Position numbers and translations under genes: made by a program. A stretch of 5,443 nt of DNA. It comes from an uncultured Gammaproteobacteria bacterium. Lineage in GTDB: Bacteria; Pseudomonadota; Gammaproteobacteria; UBA9214. Numbering within the stretch: the first letter of the stretch is position 1; each line of letters begins with the position of its first letter. The DNA is taken from positions 1-5,443 of the forward strand of contig CAJQPV010000086.1 of NCBI GenBank assembly GCA_905480305.1, given 5' to 3'. The notes under the pieces are model-generated. The model made no database searches. It saw nothing but the letters and a program-made list of their open reading frames with translations, and was not told where the DNA came from. Below are positions 5,150 through 5,443 of this stretch, one piece after another.

Positions 5150-5277
5150 TTACTTAAGCCAAAATCACCGTCATCCCGGCGCAGGCCGGGATCCAGCTGC
5201 ACCGTTGGTGGCTTCGTTGCCTGGATTCCGGCCTGCGCCGGAATAACGGGAAGTCGTCATCTGCCTTAAGTAAGCCA
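5144..5277. mobile_element. MITE-like element with terminal inverted repeats and two hairpin arms
   Basis: The ends carry TTACTTAAG (5150-5158) and CTTAAGTAA (5265-5273), extended imperfectly to TGGC...CA on both sides with a two-base insertion on the left. Inside are two arms, each a perfect eight-pair hairpin with a four-base loop: ATCCCGGC/GCCGGGAT (5173-5192) and ATTCCGGC/GCCGGAAT (5225-5244). The arms are also inverted copies of each other over 24 bases (5173-5196 and 5221-5244, 22 matching), so the whole element can fold into one long stem. It encodes no transposase. Similar CCGGC-GCAG-GCCGG repeats are scattered through many proteobacterial genomes, and mobilisation in trans is inferred. 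Confidence 0.75.
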
Positions 5278-5326
5278 CTCTGGTCTGGCACCCTTTAATA
5301 TCCATCAACCTTGCTGAGAAATTAAT

Positions 5327-5443
5327 ATGAGTAATGATACGAATGTCACCTGGCATGAGGCCAGTGTTAGCCGTGAGATGCGTGAGAAGAAAAATGCGCA
5401 CAGGGGCTGTGTTATATGGTTTACCGGATTGAGTGGTTCGGGC
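5327..5443 (+). CDS. cysC: Adenylylsulfate kinase CysC, N-terminal part
   Basis: CysC phosphorylates adenylylsulfate (APS) to PAPS with ATP, the second activation step of assimilatory sulfate use, in the cytoplasm. The 39 residues present are typical: NVTWHEASVSREMRE (6-20), then HRGCVIWFTGLSGSG (25-39). This matches the usual xxVWHexxVtrxxR...GxxxWFTGLSGSGKST, and the window ends inside the Walker A loop, just before its Lys. ATG 5327 is the first in-frame start giving this family N-terminus; only a weak GAG lies upstream. The short N-terminus before WFTGLSGSG fits a stand-alone CysC; a CysNC fusion would have the GTPase domain ahead of it. The promoter was not found. A repeat element and a CRP-type site lie upstream. 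Whether cysN or cysD follows cannot be seen. Confidence 0.95.
   Translation, partial: MSNDTNVTWHEASVSREMREKKNAHRGCVIWFTGLSGSG

Noticed and set aside
4699..5202. A 167-codon leftward frame across dodecin and the downstream hairpins
   Set aside because: It is antisense to the clear dodecin gene and runs through hairpins and part of the repeat element; its protein has no family features.
5144..5277. The repeated CCGGC-GCAG-GCCGG units as a CRISPR array
   Set aside because: There are only two inverted, hairpin-forming arms and no regular direct repeats with spacers.
5286..5302. TGGCAC upstream of cysC as a sigma-54 promoter
   Set aside because: The matching GC element (TTGCA-like) is missing at the required spacing.

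Overview
The window looks like chromosomal DNA from a gammaproteobacterium. The reasons are the gene order sdhA-sdhB-sdhE-ygfX, an SdhB that follows the E. coli protein almost motif for motif (including the Asp in place of a third [2Fe-2S] cysteine), and a perfect TGTGA-N6-TCACA CRP-type site. A sulfur-oxidiser or Chromatiales-like relative is a guess from overall flavour only; no rRNA or other taxonomic marker is present.

Bases 1-3444 form one tightly packed rightward operon. It enters the window inside sdhA (succinate dehydrogenase flavoprotein, 3' end only, with an apparent one-base deletion near base 60). It continues with sdhB (iron-sulfur subunit), sdhE (flavinylation factor for SdhA), ygfX (small inner-membrane partner of SdhE) and a family 5 solute-binding lipoprotein. 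From sdhB onward, each gene overlaps the next by 1, 47 and 4 bases. The first four genes make and mature complex II. The solute-binding protein has no ABC permease or ATPase beside it and is the odd member.

Bases 3445-4123 hold a small YkuD-type L,D-transpeptidase. It has no visible signal peptide, and its consensus -10 box ends six bases before the ATG, so the mRNA may be leaderless. It converges with a short leftward GntR-type DNA-binding domain (4124-4345), with a small palindrome between them.

Bases 4346-4717 carry no convincing gene. They hold a hairpin plus T-tract reading leftward (a terminator or attenuator ahead of the GntR-like gene) and a 12-bp perfect palindrome inside a plausible leftward promoter. 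Together these suggest an autoregulated, attenuated regulator. A dodecin-family gene with a strong ribosome binding site follows (4718-4918).

Bases 4919-5326 are non-coding but structured. They contain two GC-rich perfect hairpins, a perfect CRP-type site, and a MITE-like element of about 134 bp with terminal inverted repeats and two nested hairpin arms. The element is flanked by two diverged copies of what looks like the start of cysC. The window ends 39 codons into cysC (adenylylsulfate kinase), just inside its Walker A motif.

I see no CRISPR array, phage gene, tRNA, rRNA or obvious new defence system. The parts most worth checking are the orphan binding protein in the sdh operon, the leaderless signal-less transpeptidase, the minimal GntR locus, and the repeat element between a CRP-type site and cysC.
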